Origin: an uncultured Pseudomonadota bacterium
GTDB taxonomy: Bacteria > Pseudomonadota > Gammaproteobacteria > Methylococcales > Methylomonadaceae
Length of the DNA stretch: 64,000 nt
Direction of reading: 5' to 3'
Assembly (NCBI GenBank): GCA_903834465.1
Contig: CAILJB010000094.1
Coordinates: forward strand, 1 to 64,000
Part shown: piece by piece, positions 9,014 to 18,864 of the stretch
How the letters are laid out: every line of letters begins with the position of its first letter
Position numbering within the stretch: the stretch's first letter is position 1
The notes under the pieces: generated by a model
The model's database searches: none
Told to the model about the DNA's origin: nothing
The model's input: the letters and a program-made list of their open reading frames with translations, nothing else
Program-made: the position numbers and the translations under genes

Positions 9014-9688
9014 TTAGTACGAATCCCAGTTGTTACTGCGTCGCCGCCAGCTCAATTTAGGCAAAATGAATCCTAGCAACACACCTACTAACGCTAAAAT
9101 ACCACCGTACAAAAACCAATCTTGATTTGCCGTATCTTGCAACGCTTGATTTTCCAATTTGACTTGTTGCAAATCACGTTCAACATTTACAAATCGTTCT
9201 TGCAACTCATCACGTTCCGTTTTTAACTGCACGGCACTGCCGGATATTTTTTTCAATTCGTTCAATTCACGGCTAAGTTTATCGCGTTCGGTTGCCAGCG
9301 ATTGTTCTAATGTCGTTCCGGGCGTAATCACTTCTTTTGCGGCTTTTAATTCACTTTCTAATGCTGAAACTTGTCCCTGCAACGCGGCGATATTTTTTGC
9401 CGCAATATCATTTCTGTCGTGTTCGGGAGCTTCTTTTTTAGTGTATTTGGTTTTAATAAAACCTTCAGCACCGTCGATAGTTCGCACTTTGACAAAACCC
9501 GTATGAGATGACGGCTCACCAATCAATGTCAGCGGCGTTCCGGTCGGCAACGATTTAACTTTGCCACTATAACTTGGCGAACTCCACAGCGTTAAATTGT
9601 AATCATCGGCAACATAAACAATATCATTTTGTGCGCCACTGACTGCCGCACTCACAAGCATTAACACAGCAAACAATCGCTTTTTCAT
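9014..9688 (-). CDS. TIGR04211-type SH3/coiled-coil membrane protein
   Basis: 224 residues. Signal peptide (residues 1-19, ending AAVSGAQ), a bacterial SH3 domain at about 22-85 (LWSSPSYSGKVKSLPTGTPL), a coiled coil at about 100-185, and a C-terminal membrane helix (WFLYGGILALVGVLLGFILP) followed by a short basic tail. This matches YgiM-like proteins, periplasmic SH3 domains anchored by the C-terminus. The molecular role is not established; a link to envelope or peptidoglycan functions is inferred from the SH3 domain. It lies between argF and ilvD on the same strand. Confidence 0.85.
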   Translation of the reverse strand: MKKRLFAVLMLVSAAVSGAQNDIVYVADDYNLTLWSSPSYSGKVKSLPTGTPLTLIGEPSSHTGFVKVRTIDGAEGFIKTKYTKKEAPEHDRNDIAAKNIAALQGQVSALESELKAAKEVITPGTTLEQSLATERDKLSRELNELKKISGSAVQLKTERDELQERFVNVERDLQQVKLENQALQDTANQDWFLYGGILALVGVLLGFILPKLSWRRRSNNWDSY

Positions 9689-9701
9689 AAAGTTCTCGCG
9701 G

Positions 9702-10628
9702 TTAATCGTTGAGTAAAGAAATTTTCACGCTACCACACAACAGCAATTCTAATAGAGCTTTTTGCGCGTGCAAACGATTTTCAGCTTCATCAAAAACAAC
9801 GCTTTGCGTGCCATCGATAACGTCAGCACTGACTTCTTCGCCACGATGCGCGGGCAAACAGTGCATAAATAACGCATCAGATTTCGCTACTGCCATCACT
9901 TGTGCATTGACTTGATAATCTTTAAAGGCAATTTCGCGCACAATTGATTCTTCTTCTTGCCCCATGCTCGCCCAAACATCGGTCACAACTAAATCTGCAT
10001 TTTTTGCGGCATCCACCGTATTATCAAAAAAGTGAACCCGCTCTCCGGCTAATGCCACAATTTCGGGGTCAGGCAAATAACCTTTTGGCGCAGCAATATG
10101 CAACCTGAAATCTAACACCATCGCGGCATGAATATAAGAGTGACACATATTGTTACCGTCACCAACCCACGTCACCGTTTTGCCACGAATATCGCCACGA
10201 TGTTCAAAATAGGTTTGCATATCAGCAAGTAATTGGCACGGATGTTCTTTATCCGTTAAACCGTTAATCACAGGAACTCGCGAATTTTCCGCAAATTTTG
10301 TCACGGTTTCATGTTCATGCGTGCGTAACATTACGCAATCAACCATGCGTGAAATCACTTTCGCGCTATCGGCAATTGGTTCACCGCGTCCAAGTTGCGT
10401 ATCGCGGGGCGACAAAAACAGCGCGTGACCACCAAAATGCGCCATGCCCGTTTCAAAGGAAACGCGCGTGCGAGTGGATGATTTTTCAAAAATCATTCCT
10501 AACACCTGCCCTTTCAACGGCTGATAATCATGATCTCTAACGTGTTTTAACGTCGAGGCGCGATCAATTAACTGCCGCAATTCGTCGCCGGTTAAATCCA
10601 GTAAACTTATAAAATGTCTTGGTTTCAT
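9702..10628 (-). CDS. argF: Ornithine carbamoyltransferase
   Basis: 308 residues, normal length. Carbamoyl-phosphate site STRTR at residues 51-55, HPCQLLAD and the ornithine loop [12 protein letters not shown] near the C-terminus. It makes citrulline from ornithine and carbamoyl phosphate in the cytoplasm. The start overlaps the end of argD by four bases (ATGA), so argD-argF is a translationally coupled arginine operon. Confidence 0.97.
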   Translation of the reverse strand: MKPRHFISLLDLTGDELRQLIDRASTLKHVRDHDYQPLKGQVLGMIFEKSSTRTRVSFETGMAHFGGHALFLSPRDTQLGRGEPIADSAKVISRMVDCVMLRTHEHETVTKFAENSRVPVINGLTDKEHPCQLLADMQTYFEHRGDIRGKTVTWVGDGNNMCHSYIHAAMVLDFRLHIAAPKGYLPDPEIVALAGERVHFFDNTVDAAKNADLVVTDVWASMGQEEESIVREIAFKDYQVNAQVMAVAKSDALFMHCLPAHRGEEVSADVIDGTQSVVFDEAENRLHAQKALLELLLCGSVKISLLND

Positions 10629-11800
10629 TGGTTTGTATACTCTTGAATCAACGTTGATACAGTTTCAACGAGTTGGGAAATTTGGGATGCGTCGATAATT
10701 AACGGCGGCAATAAACGTATTACTTTGTCTTGTGTCACGTTAATGAGCAAGCCTTTTTGCAAAGCAAGAGCCACTAATTTAGTGCAAGGCGTGTCTAATT
10801 CGATACCAATCATTAAACCTAAATGGCGAATATTTACAATATGCGGATTGGTTTGTAATTTTTCTTGAAACGCGCTGCAAATTGCATCGCCTTTTTCTGT
10901 CGCTTGAGCAATTAAATCGCTATCGCTTAACGTATTTAAAACCGCTAATGCCGCGCTACATGCTAATGGATTGCCGCCAAACGTCGAACCGTGATTACCT
11001 GCGGTAAATAAATTCGCCGCTTTGCCATGTGCTAAACACGCGCCGATTGGAACGCCATTACCTAATGCTTTTGCCAATGTACAAACATCGGGAACAATGC
11101 CATTGTGTTGAAATGCTAAGAATTTGCCAGTACGTCCGATGCCAGTTTGAATTTCGTCAAGCGTCATCAAAATATCGTATTCGTCACACAACGCGCGAAT
11201 CTGATTCAAATAATTAGAAGCGGGAATATTCACACCGCCTTCACCTTGAATTGGCTCAACTAGAATTGCCACAATCGAGGTATTTTCAGAAAGCACCGTT
11301 TTAATTGCTTCAATATCGTTATACGGCACACGCACAAAACCTTCAACGAGAGGTTCAAAACCTTGTTGAATTTTGGCATTTCCGGTCGCACTTAATGTCG
11401 CAAGGGTACGTCCGTGAAAACTTTTTTCCATCACGATAATTGCAGGTGTTGCAATGCCTTTTGTATGTCCGAACTTACGCGCTAATTTAATCGCAGCTTC
11501 GTTGGCTTCTGCGCCAGAATTACTGAAAAACACATTTGTCATGCCACTCATTTCAGTGAGTTTATCGGCGAGTTTTTCTTGCGAAGCGACTTGATAGAGA
11601 TTAGACGTGTGTAGCAATTTCGCACTCTGTTGACAAATCGCCTCATGGACAGCCGGATGCGCGTGTCCCAAATTACATACCGCAATGCCCGACAACGCAT
11701 CTAAATAACGCTGCTCTTTTTCGTCCCACAACCATGCACCTTCACCATGTTCAAACGTAACGGAAAGCCGCGCATAAGTGGGCATAATATGACTGCTCAT
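10625..11800 (-). CDS. argD: Acetylornithine aminotransferase
   Basis: 391 residues, class-III PLP aminotransferase. The PLP-site blocks are visible: the [18 protein letters not shown] helix, [15 protein letters not shown], the cofactor-binding [12 protein letters not shown] and the Schiff-base lysine in [13 protein letters not shown]. It produces N-acetylornithine in arginine synthesis and may also act on succinyl-diaminopimelate, as in E. coli. Divergent from grxD across a 141-bp intergenic region that must hold both promoters. Confidence 0.95.
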   Translation of the reverse strand: MSSHIMPTYARLSVTFEHGEGAWLWDEKEQRYLDALSGIAVCNLGHAHPAVHEAICQQSAKLLHTSNLYQVASQEKLADKLTEMSGMTNVFFSNSGAEANEAAIKLARKFGHTKGIATPAIIVMEKSFHGRTLATLSATGNAKIQQGFEPLVEGFVRVPYNDIEAIKTVLSENTSIVAILVEPIQGEGGVNIPASNYLNQIRALCDEYDILMTLDEIQTGIGRTGKFLAFQHNGIVPDVCTLAKALGNGVPIGACLAHGKAANLFTAGNHGSTFGGNPLACSAALAVLNTLSDSDLIAQATEKGDAICSAFQEKLQTNPHIVNIRHLGLMIGIELDTPCTKLVALALQKGLLINVTQDKVIRLLPPLIIDASQISQLVETVSTLIQEYTNQ

Positions 11801-11941
11801 GAGTTTTGCCTGTCAACAAAAAAGGTCGGATTATAGGTTTCAATGTCATTGCAAGCAAGTCTATGAATACACAGATTTCGTTCTGTACCGTAAAGTTGAT
11901 AGAATTTCCCCGTCTTTTATTTTAACTGGAGTTATTTTCTG

Positions 11942-12265
11942 ATGAGCATTACCGTTCGTATCGAACAATTATTACAAAGCCAACCTATACTTTTATTTAT
12001 GAAAGGTACGCCTGATTTTCCACAATGTGGCTTTTCAGGGCAAGCCGTACAAGTGTTAGAAGCCTGTGAAGTCGATTTCCAACATTTCAATATTTTTGAA
12101 GATGCGGAATTGCGCGAAGCCTTAAAAAGTTATTCTAACTGGCCAACATATCCACAACTTTACATTAACGGTGAATTGATTGGCGGTTGCGACATCATGA
12201 TTGATTTATACAAGAAAGGTGAATTAGCGCAACTGTTAGTGGCGGCAAATGCGGCTGAGGCGTAA
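11942..12265 (+). CDS. grxD: Monothiol glutaredoxin (Grx4 type)
   Basis: 107 residues with the CGFS active site at residues 29-32 (FPQCGFSGQAV), preceded by the GSH-binding MKGTPDFP, and WPTYPQLYINGELIGGCDI toward the C-terminus. Monothiol Grx4 proteins bind a [2Fe-2S] cluster with glutathione and pass it to targets. It sits five bases before efpL, so the two are probably co-transcribed. Confidence 0.95.
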   Translation: MSITVRIEQLLQSQPILLFMKGTPDFPQCGFSGQAVQVLEACEVDFQHFNIFEDAELREALKSYSNWPTYPQLYINGELIGGCDIMIDLYKKGELAQLLVAANAAEA

Positions 12266-12270
12266 TTAAC

Positions 12271-12837
12271 ATGGCAAAAGCAGGTGATTTAAAACGCGGT
12301 ATGGTGGTTGAAATTAACGGCGTACCGCACGTTGTTAAAAATGTAGATGTCAAAAGCCCCTCATCGCGCGGCGCATCGACACTTTATAAAATTCGTTTTA
12401 ACAACGTTCAAACCGGACAAAAACACGATGAATCATTGAAAGGCGATGATTCTTTTAAAGATGTCGATTTAGTTCGCGCTAAAGTGCAATTTTCATATAT
12501 CGATGGCGAAAATTATATTTTCATGAATACCGACGATTTTTCGCAATACACGTTGAGCAAAGAAGAATTAGACGATCAAGTTAATTATTTATCCGAAGGT
12601 TTGGAAGGTATTATCGCGTTACTTGTTGATGATGAAGTATTAGGTATTGAATTACCTGCTGCCGTCGTTTTAGAAGTTTTAGAAACACCGCCAGCAATTA
12701 AAGGTGCAACGGCAAGCAGTCGCTCCAAACCTGCACGTTTAAGTACCGGCGCAGAAATTCAAGTTCCTGAATATTTAGAAACCGGCGAATTGATTAAAGT
12801 GAATACTGAAACTGGCAAATTCATGTCGCGTGCTTAA
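12271..12837 (+). CDS. efpL: EF-P paralogue EfpL (YeiP)
   Basis: 188 residues in three beta-barrel domains. It matches YeiP/EfpL rather than canonical EF-P: KSPSSRGASTLYKIRF around the loop, with Arg at position 33 where EF-P has the modified lysine, and the C-terminal motif ATASSRSKPARLSTG then IQVPEYLETGE. EfpL relieves ribosome stalling at polyproline-type motifs without a lysyl modification. A perfect palindrome with a T run directly follows the stop, marking the end of the grxD-efpL unit. Confidence 0.92.
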   Translation: MAKAGDLKRGMVVEINGVPHVVKNVDVKSPSSRGASTLYKIRFNNVQTGQKHDESLKGDDSFKDVDLVRAKVQFSYIDGENYIFMNTDDFSQYTLSKEELDDQVNYLSEGLEGIIALLVDDEVLGIELPAAVVLEVLETPPAIKGATASSRSKPARLSTGAEIQVPEYLETGELIKVNTETGKFMSRA

Positions 12838-12848
12838 TGCCTGAAAAT

Positions 12849-12881
12849 AAACATCGCAAATGTACATTTGCGATGTTTTTT
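12849..12881 (+). terminator. Intrinsic terminator of grxD-efpL
   Basis: A perfect 30-bp palindrome (AAACATCGCAAATG with its complement, centred on TA at 12863-12864) followed directly by TTT. It begins 11 bases after the efpL stop. It covers the first possible ATG codons of the downstream GGDEF gene, which bears on that gene's start. Confidence 0.8.
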
Positions 12882-12908
12882 CTGCAATCCTTGAACGGAG
12901 CAACTCAA

Positions 12909-14744
12909 ATTCGTTTAATTTTTTTCTTTATTCTTTGGTGTCTACTATCAAATTCAGTGTTTGCGGCGGATAAGATGCTAGACGTAAGCCAATTGAATCA
13001 ACCAACCGTTTCACTCTCCGAATATTTTTCTATTCTTGAAGATTCGGACAAGACACTTACGTTAGCCAATATACAAACGTCCGAAATATCTGAACGTTTC
13101 CAATTGAATGAAACGTTGGGAAATTACTTGAATTTTCACTACACCTCATCGGCTTATTGGCTACGTTTGCACCTCAAAAATAGTAGCGACAAACCGAGTG
13201 TGTGGATGTTAGAAATTCCTTATCCACCGTTAGCAAATATTGCGTTTTACCAACCTAGCGGACAAGGTTATCAAACGATTCATTCTGGCTACTCAGTTCC
13301 TTTTGCTCAACGTCCTTACAGAAATCGATTTTTTGTTTTACCTATTTCAATACCTGCTTATGCGAATCAGCTCGTTTATTTACGAATTGAAACGCCAAAC
13401 GCCATGATTATTCCCGCAAAATTGTGGCAACAAAATGCGTTTTATGAACATGAACGTACCGATTACATCATCCAAGCGTTATATTTTGGTATGGTCATCG
13501 CGATGGTTTTATACAACCTGTTGATATTTACCATTCTACGAGACGTTAACTATTTGTTGTACGTCATTTTTTCATGTCTATCCGCATTATCAATGATTTT
13601 TTATTCAGGATTATCCAGTGAGTTGTTGCCGTGGAGTGATTCGACTTTGGGAACAAAAATTGGAGCAAGCACCACAGCGGCATGGTTATTTGTTATTTTT
13701 TTGTTATTTATGCGTCGAATGCTAAGCACTTCGATTATCGTACCAAAACTTGATTATCTGCTCAAACTGTTCATAGGTATAAATATCGCACTTCCTTTTT
13801 TTCTTGTTTTGCTGTTTGAACAAGTCATCAAATATAGAAGCATTATTGTTTTAATATCATCACTGTTGATTTTAGTCGTGAGTTTAATCTGTGCGCTAAA
13901 ACGTCAACGCAGTGCTTATTTCTTTATGGCGGCTTTTTCATTCTTATTTTTGGCAATAACGCTCTCTGCTTTAAGCACATTATCTACATTACAGCTAGAT
14001 ATTTCTGATACCGAGATAGCAATACAATTTGGTTCCGCACTCGAAATGTTACTTTTAGCTTTTGCATTAGCAGACCGTTATAAGACAATTCGTCAAGAAA
14101 AAGAACATGCCCAACAACTTTTGGTTGAAACACTCAAATCCTCTGAACAACTTTTAGAAATGCGCGTTGCAGAACGCACAGCTGAATTACAAATAGCGAA
14201 CTGTAAACTTGAAGCATTGAGCATGACCGATGGTTTAACCGGTATTGCTAATCGCCGTTGTTTCGACGAGGTATTAAAAAGTGAATGGTTTCGAGCAGAA
14301 CGGCAAAATCAACCGCTCGCACTGGGAATGCTTGATGTAGATTGGTTCAAAAAATACAACGATTATTATGGTCATCAAATGGGGGATGAATGCTTGCAAA
14401 ATGTGGCAAAAGTTTTGACGACACACGTTTGCCGTGCAAGTGATTTAGTAGCACGTTATGGTGGTGAAGAATTTGTGTTTATTATACCGGCTGCCGATGA
14501 TGCGAGAGTGCTTCATGTTGCACAAAAAATCTGTGAAACCTTTAAAAAACTGGCATTGGCGCATGAAGCATCTATGTTTGGTTATGTCACGGTTAGTATT
14601 GGCGTAGCAACGATAATTCCAGACAAGGGTCTGTCTCCTGAGACTTTAATAAAAAATGCAGACATGGCACTGTATCGAGCAAAAGAACAAGGGCGTAATA
14701 CCGTGATATGCGCTGGAATAGATATTGGAAAACGACATGACTGA
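12909..14744 (+). CDS. Membrane diguanylate cyclase with 7TMR-DISM sensor
   Basis: About 612 residues: signal peptide (RLIFFFILWCLLSNSVFA), a periplasmic 7TMR-DISM extracellular domain at about 30-170, a seven-helix 7TMR-DISM block at about 185-385, a short coiled coil, and a C-terminal GGDEF domain with GGEEF active site and the RxxD inhibitory site (RASD) just upstream. It should make c-di-GMP from GTP under product feedback. The start is a problem: ATG codons at 12837 and 12873 lie before or inside the efpL terminator. The coordinate given assumes an ATT start at 12909, eight bases after GGAG, which yields an ideal signal peptide. If ATT is wrong, the start is 12873 or 12837. It overlaps rlmG by eight bases. 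Confidence 0.85.
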   Translation: MRLIFFFILWCLLSNSVFAADKMLDVSQLNQPTVSLSEYFSILEDSDKTLTLANIQTSEISERFQLNETLGNYLNFHYTSSAYWLRLHLKNSSDKPSVWMLEIPYPPLANIAFYQPSGQGYQTIHSGYSVPFAQRPYRNRFFVLPISIPAYANQLVYLRIETPNAMIIPAKLWQQNAFYEHERTDYIIQALYFGMVIAMVLYNLLIFTILRDVNYLLYVIFSCLSALSMIFYSGLSSELLPWSDSTLGTKIGASTTAAWLFVIFLLFMRRMLSTSIIVPKLDYLLKLFIGINIALPFFLVLLFEQVIKYRSIIVLISSLLILVVSLICALKRQRSAYFFMAAFSFLFLAITLSALSTLSTLQLDISDTEIAIQFGSALEMLLLAFALADRYKTIRQEKEHAQQLLVETLKSSEQLLEMRVAERTAELQIANCKLEALSMTDGLTGIANRRCFDEVLKSEWFRAERQNQPLALGMLDVDWFKKYNDYYGHQMGDECLQNVAKVLTTHVCRASDLVARYGGEEFVFIIPAADDARVLHVAQKICETFKKLALAHEASMFGYVTVSIGVATIIPDKGLSPETLIKNADMALYRAKEQGRNTVICAGIDIGKRHD

Positions 14745-15876
14745 AAAACGCCACATTCCACAAGGTGAATTTGAACTGCAACGTTTGCCAAAAGAAACTC
14801 ATGAATCGTTACGCGCCTGGGATGCGGCGGACGAATATGTTTTGGAATACATTGCGAATTTGAATTTGCTAAACGATGCCAAAATTTTAATTATCAACGA
14901 CACTTTTGGTGCGTTAGTCGTTGGTTTACATCGTTTTCAGCCACACGCGCAGTCGGATTCGTATCTTTCGCAACAAGCAACACGTTTGAATTTAGCGGCA
15001 AATAATTTGCCTGAAAATGCCGTGACATTGCTAAATAGTTTAGAACCCTTGCCGCAGAATTTTGATTTAGTGATTTTGAAAGTACCGAAAACGCTGGCAT
15101 TGCTGGAATTTCAATTGTTGCAATTGCGTTCGATTATTTCTGCGAATACACAAATCATTGTCGCAGGCATGGTGAAAATTCTCACGCCAAGCGTTTGGAA
15201 TTTATTGGAACGCATCATTGGTAAAACCCAAACATCGTTGGCGCAAAAAAAAGCGCGTTTGATTTTTACAACGTTCGATTCAAATTTGCCAGAACCGAAA
15301 AATCCCTATCCCATTCGCTATGTTTTAGAAAATACAGATTATTTAATTACCAATCACGCGAATGTTTTTTCGCGTGAAAAGTTGGATATTGGCACACGCT
15401 TTTTTTTGGAATATTTGCCGAAATCTGAAAATTATCACGATATTATCGATTTAGGTTGTGGAAATGGAATTGTGGGATTGATTGCCGCAGAAAGAAATCC
15501 CACAACGCAAATTCATTTTGTTGATGAATCCTTGATGGCAATTGCTTCAGCACGGGAAAATTATGAACGGGCATTTAAAACTCGAACAGCACAGTTTTAC
15601 GCAGGTGATTGTTTAACGGATTTTGCCGAAGATTCAGCGGATTTGATTTTATGTAATCCGCCATTTCATCAACAACACGTCATCGGCGACCACATCGCGC
15701 AAACGATGTTTAAACAAGCACATGTCGTCTTACGAAACGGCGGTGAATTGTGGGTGATTGGTAATCGGCATTTGAATTATGGCGTTTCGTTAGCACGTTA
15801 TTTTGGTAAACAAAACGTTGCGCTCATCGCTCAAAATAATAAATTTATGATTTGGAAAGCGCAGTTACGCGGCTAA
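14737..15876 (+). CDS. rlmG: 23S rRNA G1835-N2 methyltransferase RlmG
   Basis: 379 residues. The N-terminal half is the degenerate methyltransferase-like domain of the RlmG/RsmC family. The C-terminal half is catalytic, with SAM motif IDLGCGNGIVGLIA and the base-binding NPPF motif in LILCNPPFHQQ. It methylates G1835 of 23S rRNA. The ATG at 14737 is used because family proteins start near MTEKRHIPQGEFELQR. It overlaps the GGDEF gene by eight bases and converges on the kinase gene, overlapping its 3' end by 12 bases. Confidence 0.9.
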   Translation: MTEKRHIPQGEFELQRLPKETHESLRAWDAADEYVLEYIANLNLLNDAKILIINDTFGALVVGLHRFQPHAQSDSYLSQQATRLNLAANNLPENAVTLLNSLEPLPQNFDLVILKVPKTLALLEFQLLQLRSIISANTQIIVAGMVKILTPSVWNLLERIIGKTQTSLAQKKARLIFTTFDSNLPEPKNPYPIRYVLENTDYLITNHANVFSREKLDIGTRFFLEYLPKSENYHDIIDLGCGNGIVGLIAAERNPTTQIHFVDESLMAIASARENYERAFKTRTAQFYAGDCLTDFAEDSADLILCNPPFHQQHVIGDHIAQTMFKQAHVVLRNGGELWVIGNRHLNYGVSLARYFGKQNVALIAQNNKFMIWKAQLRG

Positions 15877-16749
15877 TAATTTCTGCATCATCTGTTCAGC
15901 TTGCGAGGCATAGCCACCGCCAAACAAATTTACATGATTCAAAATATGATACAGATTGTAAAGCGTTTTACGGGTTTTATATCCTGCGTCGAGTTGCCAA
16001 ACTTCGTTATACGCGCTGTAAAAGTCACGCCCAAAACCACCGAATAATTCGGTCATCGCCAAATCTGTTTCCCTATCGCCGTAATAACACGCGGGGTCAA
16101 ACATTACGGGATTGTTTTCAATATCCATCGCCGCATTTCCACCCCATAAATCGCCATGCAATAACGATGGTTGTGGTGAATAATCGGTGAAAAAATCATC
16201 CAAACGTTCACAAAGTTTTTCACCCAACATTTGCAACTGTCCGCCATAACCTTTTTTCGCGGCAAGTTGTAATTGAAAACCTAAGCGTTGTTCGCGCCAA
16301 AATTTTACCCAATCTTGTGAACGTGCATTCGGTTGGCGCGTCGAACCAATCGTATTATCGATTTGCCAACCAAAATACGATTGTTTTTGCTGATGCAATT
16401 GCGCGAGTTGTTGCCCGAATACTTTTTCCGATTGCGACGTAGCACGTTTTAATTCGACATATTCTAAAACCAAAAAACTGGCTTCTTCCGTTTGCCCGAA
16501 CGTAATTGGACGTGGAATTTTTACCGTTTTGGTTTGAGCTAATTCATTTAAACCTGCAAATTCAGCTATAAACATGTCAACTAAATCCGCGCGATTGAGT
16601 TTGACGAAATAACGTTGTGTATCACTTTGCAACAAAAACGCGCGGTTAATATCGCCACCCGAAAGTGGTTTAGTCACTTTGATTTCAAAAGGAATGTGCG
16701 TGGCGTTACTGATATGTTCAGTAATCGTTTTAAAAGTTTTATCATTCAT
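15865..16749 (-). CDS. Fructosamine/ketosamine kinase family protein (YniA-like)
   Basis: 294 residues with an aminoglycoside-phosphotransferase fold: PLSGGDINRAFLL near the N-terminus, the catalytic LLHGDLWGGN and the metal-binding FDPACYYGDRETDLAM. The family phosphorylates ketosamines (for example ribulosamine or erythrulosamine residues on glycated proteins), allowing deglycation; the substrate here is inferred. I took the ATG at 16749, which removes a 24-base extension that would run into ugd. Confidence 0.88.
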   Translation of the reverse strand: MNDKTFKTITEHISNATHIPFEIKVTKPLSGGDINRAFLLQSDTQRYFVKLNRADLVDMFIAEFAGLNELAQTKTVKIPRPITFGQTEEASFLVLEYVELKRATSQSEKVFGQQLAQLHQQKQSYFGWQIDNTIGSTRQPNARSQDWVKFWREQRLGFQLQLAAKKGYGGQLQMLGEKLCERLDDFFTDYSPQPSLLHGDLWGGNAAMDIENNPVMFDPACYYGDRETDLAMTELFGGFGRDFYSAYNEVWQLDAGYKTRKTLYNLYHILNHVNLFGGGYASQAEQMMQKLLAA

Positions 16750-16762
16750 AAAAACTAAAAAC

Positions 16763-18082
16763 TTAACGTCCAATCGCGTAATAACTTAATCCATACCGTT
16801 TGACGGTCGCGGGTTCATACAAATTACGCCCATCGAAAATCACTTTGTCGGCTAATAATTCACTCATGCGTTGAAAATTTGGACTGGCAAATTGCTTCCA
16901 TTCAGTGACAATTGCTAACGCATTTGCATCGATTAAGGCTTCTTTTGCCGAACTACAAAAACGAATCGCCGCATTTTCACGGTATAAACGTTGCGCTTCT
17001 GTCATCGCTTCAGGGTCGTAGGCTTGAATCGTCGCGCCTGCGTTTAACAATGCCTCAATTAGCACGCGGCTAGGTGCTTCGCGCATATCGTCGGTATCGG
17101 GTTTGAATGCTAAACCCCAAAATGCAAACACTTTGCCTTTCAATTCACCCTGATAATGCGCGGTAATTTTTTCAAATAAGCGTTGTTTTTGACGGTCGTT
17201 TACATTTTCAACCGCTGTTAATAATTCTGGGTGATACCCCATTTCTTGTGCCGTTCGAGCAAGAGCTTTCACGTCTTTGGGAAAACATGAACCACCATAA
17301 CCACAACCGGCATAAATAAAGCTATAACCAATCCGACTGTCTGAACCGATGCCGTGCCGGACGTGTTCGATGTCTGCGCCTAAATATTCGGCTAAATTCG
17401 CCAATTCATTCATAAAACTGATTTTCGTTGCCAGCATCGCATTTGCCGCATATTTCGTCAGTTCCGCAGAACGCACATCCATCACAATAATGCGTTCTTC
17501 ACGGCGATTAAATGGCGCGTATAAGGCTTTTAATAATTCCGCCGTGCGCGGATTATCTGTACCAACAATAATTCGGTCAGGTTTCATAAAATCACACACT
17601 GCCGCACCTTCTTTCAAAAACTCCGGATTCGATACTACGTCAAATTCTAAATTACAGCCTCGTTCATTTAGAATGGTTTGCACCGTGTCTTTCACTTTAT
17701 CTGCTGTGCCAACAGGAACAGTGGATTTATCGATAATGACGCGATAATCATCCATGTTTTCAGCAATACTTTTCGCAACGGCTAACACATATTGCAAATC
17801 TGCCGAGCCATCTTCATCCGGCGGTGTTCCGACGGCGATAAATTGAAATAAACCGTGTGCAACCGCCTCTTTCACATCAGTGGTAAAACGCAAGCGTTCC
17901 ATCGCTTGATTTTCTTTAACCATTTCCTCTAAGCCGTGTTCATAAATTGAAATGATACCTTGCTTGAGTTTTGCAATTTTGTCGGCATCAATGTCCATGC
18001 AAACCACATCGTTGCCCACTTCGGCTAAACACGCCGCCGTCACTAAACCAACGTAACCACTACCAAAAACCGTTATATTCAT
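16763..18082 (-). CDS. ugd: UDP-glucose 6-dehydrogenase
   Basis: 439 residues. N-terminal NAD-binding [15 protein letters not shown] (residues 7-21), central dimerisation domain, and the catalytic cysteine in [14 protein letters not shown]. The C-terminal domain shows [18 protein letters not shown]. It oxidises UDP-glucose to UDP-glucuronate, a precursor of acidic polysaccharides. No polysaccharide cluster is seen around it; it sits between a rhomboid gene and a ketosamine kinase gene. Confidence 0.96.
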   Translation of the reverse strand: MNITVFGSGYVGLVTAACLAEVGNDVVCMDIDADKIAKLKQGIISIYEHGLEEMVKENQAMERLRFTTDVKEAVAHGLFQFIAVGTPPDEDGSADLQYVLAVAKSIAENMDDYRVIIDKSTVPVGTADKVKDTVQTILNERGCNLEFDVVSNPEFLKEGAAVCDFMKPDRIIVGTDNPRTAELLKALYAPFNRREERIIVMDVRSAELTKYAANAMLATKISFMNELANLAEYLGADIEHVRHGIGSDSRIGYSFIYAGCGYGGSCFPKDVKALARTAQEMGYHPELLTAVENVNDRQKQRLFEKITAHYQGELKGKVFAFWGLAFKPDTDDMREAPSRVLIEALLNAGATIQAYDPEAMTEAQRLYRENAAIRFCSSAKEALIDANALAIVTEWKQFASPNFQRMSELLADKVIFDGRNLYEPATVKRYGLSYYAIGR

Positions 18083-18094
18083 AATTTAAAAATT

Positions 18095-18796
18095 TTAAAG
18101 TTGCTCACTTTTTTCGACAGGCTCATCGAGTAAAAACCAAGGATGACAAATATATCCCGCAATAAATCCGCCTAAATGCGCCCACCATGCAACGCTTGCC
18201 ATTTGATGCGTGAAAAACATAGCGGTTGTGGCATCGTGTAATTGCACCATCACCCATATTCCCAAAAATGCAATCGCAGGAATCGGAACTAAAACAGGGA
18301 AAATAAAGGGAATCCAGAGGATGACTTTTTCGAGCGGATATAAAAAGAAATAAGCGGCTAAAACACCGGCAATTGCCCCCGATGCACCCACAACAGGAAT
18401 CACTAATTCAGGATCAAAATACCATTGTAAAAATGTCGCCAACGCGCCACAGCACAGGTAATACAACAAAAATCGCCAGCGTCCCATTCGGTCTTCGACG
18501 TTATCGCCAAAAATCCACAAAAACCACATATTCGCCAATAAGTGCATCCAATCAGCATGTAAAAATAAATTGCTGATAAACGAAAAACCATAATCTGGTG
18601 ACAGCCCAAAATCGTGCGCCCATTTTGGATTGGAATAACGAATTGGAATCATGCCAAACTGATTGATTGCCTTATAACTGACGTTGTCTGGCAACACCCA
18701 TTGCATTACAACGAAAATGACAGTGCAAATTGCAATAATTGCCCATGTCATGATGGGACGATGGTTACATGGCGCAGTATCTCGAATGGGAATCAT
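18095..18796 (-). CDS. Rhomboid-family intramembrane serine protease
   Basis: 233 residues with about six transmembrane helices. The catalytic Ser lies in GASGAIAGV (about residue 140) and the partner His in WWAHLGGFIAGY. The HADWMHLLANMWFLWIFGDN segment matches the L1/TM2 region of rhomboids. It would cleave membrane-protein helices in the inner membrane; substrates are unknown. Thirteen bases separate it from ugd, so they may share a transcript. Confidence 0.92.
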   Translation of the reverse strand: MIPIRDTAPCNHRPIMTWAIIAICTVIFVVMQWVLPDNVSYKAINQFGMIPIRYSNPKWAHDFGLSPDYGFSFISNLFLHADWMHLLANMWFLWIFGDNVEDRMGRWRFLLYYLCCGALATFLQWYFDPELVIPVVGASGAIAGVLAAYFFLYPLEKVILWIPFIFPVLVPIPAIAFLGIWVMVQLHDATTAMFFTHQMASVAWWAHLGGFIAGYICHPWFLLDEPVEKSEQL

Positions 18797-18830
18797 GGTT
18801 TTTCTCCGACACAGTTACAGCACTGCATGA

Positions 18831-18858
18831 GGGCAGGCACAAAAAAACCTGCCCCGAC
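18831..18858. repeat. Intergenic palindromic repeat, GCCCCGAC family, copy 1
   Basis: GGGCAGG (18831-18837) pairs with CCTGCCC (18848-18854) and is followed by CGAC. A second hairpin with the same right flank, GCCCCGAC, is at 21931-21954. Both lie between genes, typical of small dispersed palindromic repeats. Confidence 0.55.
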
Positions 18859-18864
18859 GATACA

